Positions 1-9,084 of a stretch of 20,653 nt of DNA are shown here, in pieces. Made by a program: the position numbers and the translations under genes. Each line of letters begins with the position of its first letter. The stretch's first letter is position 1. The stretch is from Chara braunii. Its lineage: Eukaryota > Streptophyta > Charophyceae > Charales > Characeae. The notes beneath the pieces are model-generated. The model searched no databases and had not been told where the DNA came from. It saw only the letters and a program-made list of their open reading frames with translations. The stretch lies in the NCBI GenBank assembly GCA_003427395.1, contig BFEA01000175.1, forward strand, positions 1,269,944-1,290,596, in the 5' to 3' direction.

Positions 1-93
1 GGGGGGGGGGAAGGGGTAAGACTTCTGGGATTGTACCGCGGCATGTTGTGTCCGACAGTAAGCTTATGTCTATGGAAGGAATGCAAAAAACGC

Positions 94-841
94 CATGCAA
101 GACCACAAAGCGCAGAAGAATGAAGGACAAACAACTTGGTAAGCACTAGGGCAGCATTATGAAGCCGCATGGCAGTGAGGCAGCGAAGTAGCAAGGCAAC
201 AAAGCAAAAGGCAGTGAGGCAAAAGGAAGCGAGGCAAACGGCAGCGAGGCAAACGGCAGCGAGGCAAACGGCAGCGAGGCAAATGGCAGCCAAACAACCA
301 GGCTAGCAGCAAGTAAGGACAAGGCAGCGAGACAAAAGGCAGCAAGGCAAAAGGCAGTGAGGCAAGAGGTGGCAAAGCAAAAAGCAGCAAGCTAAAAAGC
401 AGCGAGCCAAGGAGCAGTGCAACAAACAGCACAAGGCAGGTAGTCAAAAGGCAGGGAGGCAAAAGGCAGGGAGGCAAAAAGCGGCAAGGAAAAAGGCGAC
501 TAACCAACCAGGCAAGCAGCACTGGAAGACAAGGCAGAGACTCAGAGAGGCAAAAGAGAGTAAGGCAGACAGCGGCGAGACAGAAGGCAGCCAAACGACC
601 AGGCAAGCGGCATGGAAAGACAGGGCAGCAAGGCAAACGGCAGCAAGGCAAACGGCAGCTAGGCAAGAGGCAGCGAGGCAAAAAAAGCAGCGAGGTAAAA
701 GGCAGCACAGGGCAAAAGGCAGCGAGGCAAAAGGCAGCGGGCAAAAAGTATGTCAAATAAGCGACACTCGAAAAAGAGCTTGCAGCTTGGTATACACAAC
801 CAACGAATGTAAACATGCAAAGGCCGCAAAGCGCAGAAGAA
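94..841. repeat. Direct repeat pair (about 27 bp, 720 bp apart) bracketing the minisatellite
   Basis: The segments at 94-120 and 814-841 both read CATGCAA, then GCC or ACC, then AAAGCGCAGAAGAA with few differences. They lie about 720 bp apart on either side of the GGCAG minisatellite. This suggests the left edge of the window is part of a larger tandem arrangement with a unit of roughly 0.7 kb. It could also be a flanking duplication from insertion. I see no coding function. Confidence 0.55.
166..742. repeat. GGCAGCGAGGCAAA minisatellite, block 1
   Basis: About 40 degenerate copies of a 14-16 bp purine-rich unit (GGCAGCGAGGCAAAAG) run through this stretch. A longer variant built on GCAGCCAAAC..CCAGGCAAGC interrupts them near 287, 498 and 589, giving a higher-order structure. 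The same longer variant recurs in block 2 (1928-2262). The 250-codon minus-strand open frame here is a Leu/Pro/Cys-rich translation of the repeat (LPCCRLPCCRLP) and is not a credible gene. Confidence 0.85.
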
Positions 842-941
842 AAACGGGCAACAAAAGTACAAGTACCAAACTGGAAAGAAAAAGAAGAAGAAAAAAAAAC
901 AGAGAGCAAAAAATAAAAATGAAAAAAAAAATCAGATGGTG

Positions 942-1001
942 ACAGACTGTTTCATCGGACTTGCATTGACTCATCAGTAGGCTGACCCCTTGACAACCTG
1001 T
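942..1001 (-). ncRNA. Putative type III hammerhead ribozyme
   Basis: Read on the minus strand, 977-971 is CTGATGA and 953-950 is GAAA, the two conserved core strands of the hammerhead self-cleaving ribozyme. Stem III pairs 942-950 with 993-1001 over 9 bp, two of them G-U. The cleavage triplet GTC is at 994-992, so cleavage would fall between 992 and 991. Stem II (970-968 with 956-954) is short: three pairs, one G-U, closing an 11-nt loop. Stem I (990-988 with 979-981) has three pairs around a 6-nt loop, but the pair next to the cleavage site is A-A (991/978), which would weaken activity. Core bases C3-A9, G12-A14, the A15.1-U16.1 pair and C17 are all present. Such ribozymes are known from retrozymes, Penelope-like elements and satellite DNA; this one lies between two minisatellite blocks. 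No second copy was found. It may be a decayed or weak version. Confidence 0.55.
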
Positions 1002-1242
1002 GGAATCTCGATATTGATGCTTTAAGTAATAAACTCTTTACTATTCTTTAGACCCCTGCTGAAGCGGTTTATGAACCCAGAAATCATGAGAAGCTTCAAC
1101 AACAGTACCATGCAAGTAGTCTCAAGGCACTCAAAGTGGAAACAACGGCAATGCAGAAAGAAGTCATGACGCACTTAAAGAAGTCCCAAAACTCAGCAGT
1201 GAGTAACCAGAAGTGAGACAAAGGTAGGGAAGCGGCAAGGCC

Positions 1243-1244
<2 letters not shown>

Positions 1245-1297
<53 letters not shown>
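1245..1297. repeat. (CT)n microsatellite
   Basis: An uninterrupted run of about 26 CT dinucleotides. The minus-strand frame through it (poly Arg-Glu) is an artefact of the repeat. Confidence 0.97.
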
Positions 1298-1301
<4 letters not shown>

Positions 1302-1927
1302 AGTCCTGATCAGCCTCTTCCTCGCCCTACCACCATTCCACAGCTATAGTGCTCAGGCGCCCTTCTTAGCTATGGATACTCTCTCTCTTCACTCCGCTGG
1401 CCGGTGCCGTCCTCTTCTTCCCTGGCATCAGTCTCTCCTGCCTCCAGCGCTAAATGGAGCGGCGCGCCAGCCTCCAGCAGCGCAAGTCAGAATGAATGAG
1501 CTGCGACTGGGGTAGGCAACTCTTTTCTAGTGTTGACTGGTCTTGGCCTGCCTCAGGGCTGCCTCCTCATGCGGCTGAGATTTCCAATCTGGATGGCGCA
1601 GATTTTCTGTCGCCCAATGTGTGCCTGGACACAGTATGCCCTGGAAACTTCTGGAACACGACAGAGCCTTTGATGTGCAGCAAATTTGTGGCCGTGTTTG
1701 ACTCCTGAGAAGCTCTGTCTCTTGGTCTACCTTTCCCAAGTTGGGCCTGACTCCTGTTCTTCCCAAAGTCAACTACCACCTCGTGGGGACGCAGGCCACC
1801 TCTTGTGACCCTTGACCCTGTACCTGTTAACCAAAGCACTTTTCTGAGACCGACTTTTGACTCCTGAATCTAAACTTTACGGCCGAGGACTCTGTCTGCG
1901 CGGATTTGGACTGAGTTCTTTGCAGCG
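1298..1927. other. Unassigned single-copy-like stretch
   Basis: Pyrimidine-rich to about 1500, then mixed-composition DNA with overlapping short open frames on both strands (at most 90 codons). None shows a recognisable motif. A 6-bp stem-loop (AATCTG/CAGATT) lies near 1587. I see no supported gene, repeat or RNA. It sits between the hammerhead-like fold and the second minisatellite block, so it may belong to the same mobile or satellite unit. Confidence 0.4.
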
Positions 1928-2262
1928 GACGAACAGCAGCACAAGCAGCAAGGCAACGACGTAGTGAGGCATAAGTCAGCACTAACAAAGCAGCCAAACT
2001 ACATGGCAACCAGGCAGGCGGCATAGAAAGAAAAGGCAAGTGGATGTGCAGCAAGGCACAAGGCAGCGCTTACAAAGCAGCCAAACTATATGGCGAACAG
2101 GCAAACTCCATTGAAAGCCAAGGCAAGTGGGTGTGCAGCAAGGCTACAACACCGCAAAGGGCAAGGCAGCAGCGACAAAGCAGCCAAACTACACGGCAAA
2201 CAACAGATGTATAGAAAGACGAGGCAAGTTAGATGGGTAGCAAGGCAGCGGAGGCATCAGAG
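1928..2262. repeat. GCAGCCAAAC minisatellite, block 2 (87-103 bp higher-order unit)
   Basis: The string AAAGCAGCCAAACTA recurs at 1987, 2074 and 2177. Each copy is followed by a GGCAAACAGG-like stretch, then AAGGCAAGTGG and GTGCAGCAAGGC. The unit is an expanded form of the longer variant in block 1, so the two blocks share an origin. Confidence 0.75.
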
Positions 2263-2530
2263 ACAGGGCAGTACATGCAGCCAACATGTACCACAGTAGC
2301 AGACCACCTACTCACACCACAAGTAGGGCACTGCAGACTGTTGGTTCCCACCATCCGCAAGAGCCAGGAAGCCACTCTGACGAGCGTCTGTCATCACCCA
2401 TGGAATGTGCACCCACAGACAACCCCAACAGAGCCCCCCCCCTAATTGTGCTGCAGGCACTCCAAACGAACAGACATTGACTATTAGGCAATTCTTAGAG
2501 GTGCTCATGTAGACACCCAGAGAGAATAAA
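2263..2530. other. Unassigned stretch
   Basis: It contains a run of 9 C near 2435 and several overlapping frames of 64-70 codons with no motif. Nothing else is visible. Confidence 0.4.
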
Positions 2531-2581
2531 AGGAAGGAAGGAAGATGTGCAATTGATTGATTGATTGATTAATTGATTGAT

Positions 2582-2672
<91 letters not shown>
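2531..2672. repeat. Compound microsatellite (GGAA)n (TTGA)n (TG)n (GA)n
   Basis: Four simple repeats follow one another: GGAA at about 2531-2544, TTGA at 2552-2584, TG at 2586-2637 and GA at 2637-2672. Open frames across them (poly Cys-Val and poly Arg-Glu) are repeat translations. Confidence 0.97.
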
Positions 2673-2674
<2 letters not shown>

Positions 2675-2883
2675 TCAACAGCAAATGGACCTCGAGAGAG
2701 GGGAGGGAGAGAAACATGCAAGGTCTGTGTGGAAGTGAATCGACCCTTTTCCTCCCTCCTCTAAACCCAAACATATTGGCAGTTCTTTCATCCCCTTTCT
2801 TTCACCACCCTTGCACTTTTACTTATCTGGGTACTCATGGTTCATGTAATTCTTTTTTGTGGTTTCTGACCTTCACTGAGCAG

Positions 2884-3192
2884 GTGGAGCTTGCAGAGCT
2901 GGAGTCAAAGAAGCAGAGAAAACTCTCTGGAGCAACAACAGCTCTATATCTTCCCAGCACCAAACTCTCTCCTACGAGGACAGTATTAGCCCGGAGCAGA
3001 GCATGGCTGTTTTTTCCCAGCAGACTATCCAGTTCTTCTCCTCCCTTGCCTATCGCCAGAGCTCGCGAGAGAATCGGCGTGCAAAACGTTAATATAATAT
3101 TGAGGCCAGGCAGTGCCACCTGCCAGGTTGTGGGGGAAAAAGGCGAAGGTCCCATGGACCCAAACTTCCGACGTCTTAGCTATGTGCGGTAG
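2884..3192 (+). CDS. Candidate exon, unrecognised product (weak)
   Basis: An open frame of about 100 codons follows a good-looking splice acceptor: a pyrimidine-rich tract, a branch-like CTGAC near 2868, then GAGCAG ending at 2883. The frame starts VELAELESKKQRKL and closes at TAG 3190-3192. An AG/GT donor-like site lies at about 3123. The charged start could form a short helix, but the remainder is Ser/Pro/Arg-rich and shows no family motif. The open frame also extends upstream through the microsatellite, where it is clearly spurious. A second frame through the same bases is open for about 70 codons, ending at TAA near 3090, which weakens the case. There is no neighbouring exon in the window to support it. 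Possibly part of a gene, equally possibly chance. Confidence 0.2.
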   Translation: MELAELESKKQRKLSGATTALYLPSTKLSPTRTVLARSRAWLFFPSRLSSSSPPLPIARARERIGVQNVNIILRPGSATCQVVGEKGEGPMDPNFRRLSYVR

Positions 3193-3604
3193 GCAGAAGA
3201 CTTTGTGATAGGCATTAGCGGCCCTAAGACTGACGCAATTGAGATATGTGATCTTATATCGACCTTTCTAAGTACGCTCTGATTAGAGCTAAACAAAGAA
3301 AAGATAGAGATACCTCCTCATGTTACATTGCCGGTAGAGCAGCACTTCTCCATATGTTGAACAACTCACTCATCAGCGGTTGCTGGACTCAACAAAGAAA
3401 AAGGACTCTACCAGTTTACCAAGAGTGCAGAGGGATCATGTGAGACTACTGAAGAACAGTAAGAAATAGGACTGTGAGTGCTGCTGTCAGGACCAGTGTA
3501 ATCACATCGCAAATGGAAAACTGCAAAACCACGGTGAGAAGGACATGGAAAGTCTCCTCATACGACTGCTTTAAGGATCACCACTGGGAGGACTGTAAGG
3601 ATGT
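3193..3604. other. Unassigned stretch
   Basis: Mixed-composition DNA with no long frame, repeat or RNA signal that I can support. Confidence 0.4.
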
Positions 3605-3660
3605 GAAAAGCCCACCATAATTAGAAAGTAATCGTTAACCATTCATTCGTTAACTATAGG
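3605..3660. repeat. Partial copy of the foldback element
   Basis: It carries AAAAGCCCACC, the inverse of GGTGGGCTTTT at 3975-3985, then CCATAATTAGAAAGTAAT and a TTAAC-containing tail. These match 3991-4025 in direct orientation. It is a rearranged fragment of the element at 3889-4052. Confidence 0.55.
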
Positions 3661-3888
3661 TCAGTGTAGGATAAAGGAACACCACAGGGCCGTTAACCGC
3701 AAGTACACGGCCCCAGCCTTGTAGAAAGTTTTTGTCGTCACAAGCAAAACTTGGAGGGGCCGCGCGGCGTGGGGCGCCGTTGAAAAAAGAATTTGGCACC
3801 CTCCAAAGTGGTGCGGGTTTCGTGCTGACACCCGCGGGCCGATGTGTGGTGTACTGGTGCTTTTATCCTCCGAGTTCAGGATCCTTTT

Positions 3889-4052
3889 GGACGATCCAGT
3901 TAAGTACAAACGATCATTAACTGGTGGGCTTTTCAGTGTGTTCACAACCCACCATAAGTAATGATCACCATAAGGTGGGCTTTTCATAACCATAATTAGA
4001 AGTAATGGTTCATTAACTGTAAGGTGATCATTTGTACTTGACTGGATCGTCC
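3889..4052. mobile_element. Foldback (MITE-like) element with ~33-bp terminal inverted repeats
   Basis: The left arm (3889-3921, starting GGACGATCCAGTTAAGTA) and right arm (4019-4052, ending ACTGGATCGTCC) are inverted repeats with about 85-90% identity. The interior has nested palindromes: GGTGGG at 3923-3928 pairs with CCCACC at 3948-3953, and GGTGGGCTTTT recurs at 3975. It is 164 bp, has no coding capacity, and shows no clear target-site duplication. This size and structure fit a non-autonomous DNA transposon or foldback element. The flanks hold a fragment of the same element (3605-3660). Confidence 0.65.
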
Positions 4053-4149
4053 ATAGCAAAACGGCTGGAGGTGGCAGGCAAATGGCACACTGCAATGGTT
4101 GGGATTTCTTTAGGTGGAGGTCAGGAAAGGGCATGAAGGATGACAATAG

Positions 4150-4482
4150 GTGGATATAATTAGTACACTCCTGAAATGTTGAAATTCAGCCCCGAGTTTG
4201 AACTTTACTGCAAGCAGATGAGTGAAATACTTACCACAATTCTGAATTACCTAGGGTGGGTCAGTTCGACGATGATATCTCAAGGTCATCACCCTTTTTT
4301 TTCAACCAAAAAAAAAAGAGATATTAAGGAATAACTTGTCTGTTAATGTAATCACGCATTTCGTTAACGCGATTTGAAAATGTCAAACCTATTTTAGAAG
4401 TAAGAAAAGTCAGAATCTCCGGAACCATCCAATTAGTCCCATGCATTCTTTTTTTTTTCTTTTTTTTTCGATGAGAAGGCCC

Positions 4483-4518
<36 letters not shown>

Positions 4519-4640
4519 GACAAATGCCCCAGTCTATTCGTGGGGAGCAGCTTGTGCTGGGAACCGGGCCCAGCGTCCCATATACAGTTACACAAGTCAT
4601 TTGAGATACCGGGGCCATTACCCAGCTTCGGCTGAGAATA
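4150..4640 (+). mobile_element. Degenerate tRNA-derived SINE, copy A (same family as 8595-8902)
   Basis: Segments match copy B in the same order. A degraded A-box region near 4153 is followed by GAAATTCAGCCCCGAGTTTG (B-box region near 4190), then AAGCAGATGAGT, then CAGTTCGACGATGAT. After an enlarged T-rich centre comes GCTGGGAACCGGG at about 4556-4568. Copy B has only a short T-rich tract in that centre. Here it has grown to over 200 bp and includes the 31-T run at 4486-4516, so copy A is either interrupted by another insertion or expanded by slippage. Confidence 0.55.
4486..4516. repeat. Poly(T) run of 31
   Basis: A pure T31 tract within the expanded centre of SINE copy A. A second T-rich stretch lies just upstream (4448-4469). 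If read on the minus strand it could be a retroposon A-tail, but the adjacent GCTGGGAACCGGG block is in plus orientation. Confidence 0.9.
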
Positions 4641-4724
4641 GATCTAAGAACTATTGAAGAAATTCAAGAGAATTAAAGGAGAGGTTAAAAAACTATGAAT
4701 GACTACTGACCTCGTTTCGAATGC

Positions 4725-6420
4725 TCAGAACCCCTAGACTCCCAAAACAAAACTCTCTGAAACTGTCCAACACTGTCTTATTCCCTGTCGAACTCTCCCA
4801 GGCGTCACACCCCCACCCGGCTAGGTTACAGAGCAACACGACTCGCCCCAGCTCCGGCCCGCGTCGTCCCAACAGCTACCCTTGGTTGTCCCTTGGAATG
4901 CCCAACCCAAAGCATCCCCAGATCTCTCTACCAGGCCTCACGCTCCTGCAATCAGCGGTTACAGGGCAACACCCCAGCACCGGCCAGTGTCGTTCTGGCA
5001 TCGAACAACCACAGATCCATGAATGTATCATTATCAAACAGCCTAAATCGAGTTGCTAGAAGTCCCCAGAATCCTAAAACATTCTCTTTTTTTACCAAAA
5101 TCAATGTTATTTGAGGTAAGTTGGGGAGACTATCCACCAGCGAAAATCCCAGCAATTGTCTTCAAACACTCTAAAGCGCCAGAGGGTCCTAACACCCTTA
5201 AAGTCCTCAGACGTTGTCTTATTCCCTACCAAGCTCTACCAAGCCTCTCACCCCCGCTATAGGTTACAGGGCAAAGCAGCTCACCCCGGCTCCGACCAGC
5301 ATCGTCTTCGATAGGAACCCTTGATTGTCCCATGAAATGCCCCCCCTAGGCATTCCCAGATCTCTCTACCAGGCCTCAAGCTCCTACTGTCAACAAGTTA
5401 CAGGGTTAACCGGCCAGCATCGTTCTGGCATCAAACAACCGCAGGTCCATGAATAAAACAGCATCAAAAATCGCCTCAAGGAAATTGCAAGGAGTCCCAA
5501 GAAACTAAAAGCGTTCTACCACAACCATCGAGAACAATCACAACCTCCAGAGGATAGCCATATCCGAACACATTGCCCATTGTTTTTTTTTTTTCTTTCT
5601 TAACGAGATAGAACATGAGTGACACAACAACAAAAATGAAAGCAAAAAATTTGAACCGAAACCACTGACTAGCAAACTTCCCACGGAACAATTGGAAAAA
5701 ACAAAGTCCCCGTGATCAGTCCTCAAACCTAAACGTGGCTGGTCTCATACCCCCCTGTGCTAGGGTTACAGGGCACCACCATGCCCCGGTACCGACCAGC
5801 CTGGTATGGACGACAAGGAGTGCCTTTCTCCCATTAGCCGCACGTCCCTAGGTGACAGGGATAAAACCTCAGCAACGGCTGCGTCGAACGTGGTGGTTCT
5901 GCCTTCCTCCCTCAACAGAGCTCCCCAAGCCTCACGCTCTCCCAGGTTACAGAGCAACGCTCTGGCACCGGCCTGCGTCGTCCCAACCACGTCCTTCTGA
6001 CCTACTGACGAAGACTAAGGCCCTTCCCCTGTTACACCCCCTTACGAAATTTCGTCTGTGCGAATCATCTGCTTCCCTTAATTGTATGTTTTTTGGCTAC
6101 CTGCTAAAAATTTAAAAATATGAAACCTAGTTGACAATTTGCAGAGCAGTCAAGGAGACTATAACAACCCTACTCAGGCTCGCCAACGCAATCATAATCT
6201 CTTAGTCTGCCCAGCCTCACACCCCCACCGCTAGGTTACTGGGCAATACAACTCACCCCATCTAAGGCTGACATCCTCCAGGCAGCAACCTTTGATTATT
6301 CCGTGAGATGCCCGCCCCTAAGCATCCCCAGATCTCTCTACCAGGCCTGCGTCGCAGGTTACAGGGCAACACCCCAGCACCGACCAGTGTCGTTCTGGCA
6401 TCGAAAAACCGCAATTATGA
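4725..6420. repeat. Higher-order satellite, four units of ~440-500 bp with internal duplication
   Basis: The anchor GGTTACAGGGCAAC (with variants) occurs eight times, at 4824, 4957, 5262, 5396, 5764, 5945, 6234 and 6357. They fall in four pairs; first members are spaced 438, 502 and 470 bp apart and partners lie about 125-180 bp on. Each anchor is followed by a C-rich block and a CCGGCCAGTGTCGT-like end. The string GATCTCTCTACCAGGCCT marks units 1, 2 and 4 (4921, 5359, 6331). Unit 3 has a different centre and lacks it. Short frames here (60-112 codons) are not conserved between units, so I treat it as non-coding. Confidence 0.8.
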
Positions 6421-7140
6421 CAGCAACAGACACACCTAAAAAGATTTGCTAACATTCTCCGGTGAGAGAACCTTATCAGGAAACACTAATTGGAACATGG
6501 AAAATCACGTCAAAGTTTGAAAGTTTAAAACAAAATCATCAAAGTAACCAAGGTCAGTAGATTAGGCAGAATTCATGACGAACCATGACAAATCAGAAAA
6601 TCGAATCATGACAAATTAGAAATCGATCTACGGCGAAATTGAGAAAACCTATAAGAAATATTATTAGCATTTACGAATAGGATGTTTGAATAGGACTTTC
6701 GATTGGTTTTTTGAAGATCAGCATCATAGTATACTTATGAATTTCCTGTCAGCAAGCATGAAAATTTTACGAACTAGAATACCCAACTAAAATTGTTCTT
6801 TGGGAATTTGAGACAGAAAGTAACTCAGAAAATTTACCAAATGTTGTAATCTGAAGGCTAGTTTAGATGGTTGTATGAGTACATAACAAAATAGTCAATT
6901 GTAAACTTCGACCATCAATCCATAAAAAAAGGAAATTACGAATTGAGAATTGAGAATCAGACAAAAATCAGATTTACATATCATTCGTCGAATGTTGAGA
7001 TCGACAACATTCAATTCACCATCCAAGAAAATATCAAGAAATAGACTAGGTTTCGATTTCCAAAACACCAATGACACATCCCTAGCCATCAAATCATCTA
7101 TCGGAGTAGTACTCAGGGTTAAATTCTGAAAAAAATGTTG
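6421..7140. other. AT-rich unassigned stretch
   Basis: AT-rich DNA with an 82-codon minus-strand frame (6895-7143). That frame has ordinary amino-acid composition but no motif and no support, and I do not call it a gene. No repeats are apparent. Confidence 0.4.
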
Positions 7141-7747
7141 CACTCAGAGCTTTCGTCGCTACGTGACGCCGCCTTGAACTTCACATGAAATCAACAATCA
7201 CTGCAGACCATCACGCACCGCTCTGCTCCCGCAGTCCCCTTGTCCAACTGCCCAACCGTTGCCCAGACTAAACTCAACCCTTGCCTCTTCCTATAGAAGG
7301 AGCCACTCCTCCTCCCCACAACCGATGCTAGTATAGCCCCACGGCAAAGTGCACCAACCAAAGGAGATTATTGGGACGCCCTCGCCTCCCTTTTACTTTC
7401 CGAATGCGGTTGCGTTGTGAATGACCATGCCAAGCCCGTCAACACAGGTTCACTGAGAATTCAGTCCAAATCCAACGACCCATGACAGCAAAGAACCAGA
7501 GAAGCGAGAGACGGAGATTAAACACAGAGGACAAAAAGAGTGGTGCCATAACCCTATGCCACGTGCCCCCCCCACCAACATGGCTACTCAAACCACACGC
7601 CCCTCAAACCACACACCCCTCCTGTCTCCACATCCATGAAAGTCTCTAAGAAGTGTCATCGCCACCCACGATATTGACCCGCCCTCATGAAAGCGCCATT
7701 GTAGCGTCGCATCTCAACGCGCGTTAGTGCACCCGTCGTTCCGGCCC
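7141..7747. other. C-rich unassigned stretch
   Basis: Composition turns sharply GC- and C-rich after 7140. There are several CCAC runs and a short poly-C near 7566. I see no frame, repeat or RNA that I can support. A promoter-like region is possible, but there is no gene downstream to match it. Confidence 0.35.
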
Positions 7748-7785
7748 GGGCGGGCGCAGCGCTCCCGGTAGCGCTGGGCCCGCCC
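7748..7785. repeat. GC-rich 16-bp stem-loop
   Basis: The arms GGGCGGGCGCAGCGCT (7748-7763) and AGCGCTGGGCCCGCCC (7770-7785) pair at 15 of 16 positions around a 6-nt loop. It is the most stable-looking simple hairpin in the window and sits at the boundary of the C-rich stretch. Function unknown. Confidence 0.8.
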
Positions 7786-7972
7786 ACCTGCTACTAATCC
7801 ACACCTAGTCTCATGCATTCTACCAAAGAGTCGGCGAGAAACCTTAGCTCTTCGGTGGATTCTTGAAGGCGCCTTGTGGAGACGGCGTTTGACAAAAAAA
7901 AAAACGTAAGTTTAGATCAATCTTTATCTACTGAGATACACGATGATGCTTTGAAAAAACAAGGATTTGCTA

Positions 7973-7992
7973 GGGGGGGGGGGGGGGGGGGG
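7973..7992. repeat. Poly(G) run of 20
   Basis: A pure G20 tract. A G17 tract lies at 11489-11505, and the window opens with G10. Runs like these may form quadruplexes and are also prone to sequencing length errors. Confidence 0.95.
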
Positions 7993-8594
7993 ACGAGATG
8001 ATTTTTATAAATCAGTTGTATCAAATTGTAGAAATAGTGTGAAAAAGAGATATGTAAGAGAGGGGAATCAATCTAGTTAAGTAGTCAAGAACAAAACGAT
8101 ATCTAATTTGTGTACAAATTTGTTATAAGATGCATATCTTTTGTTCTTGTTGAAGATAAAACATGACTATAGTGTTGTCACGTGAACAAGTCGTGGTTGT
8201 ACTGGGCTCGAGTACGATAAAAAAAAGACCAATTGGTAGAGCTTTTTCACACTAGTACCAGAAGCTGGCAGCAACAAATACCATGAATTGACAAAGAAAC
8301 ACAAGTCAAGAAATTTGAAACGTGACATGATGAAAATGCCAAATTATCGAATAAGTTGCTCAGATACTCACTCCCATGCCTACTAATGTTGCCTTTTACG
8401 GAGCACCTTATACCAGCACTCTCCCCGATGAAATTTATAAGTCATGCTGGGTCAAGCAACAGGAGCAAAGGCCTTGGGGGGGAGGTAGTTGCAATGTACT
8501 GAATTTTGAGTTTGCCGACTTTGGCAATTTTTCATGCTTAGCTTACCAAAAATTATCAAAAGAAAAATACTATAAAAGTCTCACCAGTACCAAC
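7993..8594. other. Unassigned stretch
   Basis: AT-rich DNA. An 81-codon plus-strand frame at 8376-8621 has no known motif and runs into the SINE, so it is not supported as a gene. Confidence 0.4.
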
Positions 8595-8902
8595 TGGCCT
8601 AGCTCAGTTGGTAAACCCTAAACTGTTGAAATACAGACCCGAGTTCGAGCTGTAGAGAAAGCAGATAAGTACTACAATTTTGAATTGACGAGGGCATGTT
8701 AGTTCAATGATGATAATTCTTTTTTTCTTTTTAAGAGGAAAAAGCATTATGGGCTGGGAACCGGGTCTGGCATCCCTCACATATAATCCGCAGCCATGTC
8801 GAGCTCGACAAGGCACTTCCAGCCAAACCCATCCCCGACCACGGGAGAAATCCACAAAGTTGCTACCTAACCTTGCTGGTAAAAAAAAAAAAAAAAAAAA
8901 AA
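8595..8902 (+). mobile_element. tRNA-derived SINE, copy B, with 22-A tail
   Basis: A perfect pol III A box, TAGCTCAGTTGG, lies at 8600-8611. A B-box-like GAGTTCGAGCT follows 41 bp later (8641-8651), which is tRNA spacing. A non-tRNA body of about 230 bp follows, with a T-rich tract near 8719 and the family block GCTGGGAACCGGG near 8753. It ends in A22 (8881-8902). The same blocks in the same order make up 4150-4640. Length, internal promoter and A-tail are those of a SINE. I saw no clear target-site duplication; the tail directly abuts a LINE fragment, so it may have inserted into a LINE copy. Confidence 0.8.
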
Positions 8903-9061
8903 CTTGATGGTAAACAATGGCCTGACGTCATCTCTATCCAAGAGACCCACCTAATGGACACATATGAGCACAACAACACACATAAGCAAATATGGCCCTA
9001 CCAAGCCTTCAAAGCCCATGTGCTCGGCCCAGGGAGTGTGGGGGTTGCCAATATCCATGGC
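8903..9061 (+). pseudogene. LINE (non-LTR retrotransposon) AP-endonuclease fragment
   Basis: In frame from 8903 the translation holds PDVISIQETHL, the conserved Mg-binding glutamate motif of the apurinic-type endonuclease at the N-terminus of LINE ORF2 proteins. About 25 residues later comes GPGSVGVANIHG, matching the following G-x-GGVAIL block of that family. About 53 codons are recognisable. The N-terminal strand before PDVIS is missing because the SINE A-tail abuts directly, and the rest of the endonuclease and the reverse transcriptase are absent. It is a dead fragment. The open frame runs on to 9169, but after GG at about 9063 the sequence belongs to family X. Confidence 0.7.
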
Positions 9062-9084
9062 GGAACACGTAGACTGGACAATGA

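Noticed and set aside
157-909. 250-codon minus-strand open frame
   Set aside because: It is the translation of the minisatellite: LPCC and RLP repeats, no domain, and it follows the repeat boundaries.
2581-2883. N-terminal part of the 203-codon plus frame
   Set aside because: Poly Cys-Val and Arg-Glu come from the TG and GA microsatellites. Only the part after 2884 was kept, as a weak candidate exon.
3345-3395. CTGATGA on the minus strand near 3369 as a hammerhead
   Set aside because: No GAAA core strand follows, and the pairing does not fit.
7835-7880. CTCTTCGGTGGATTCT as part of 5.8S rRNA
   Set aside because: Only a short resemblance; flanking rRNA sequence is absent.
8376-8621. 81-codon plus frame as a gene
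   Set aside because: No motif, no splice or promoter context, and it runs into the SINE head.
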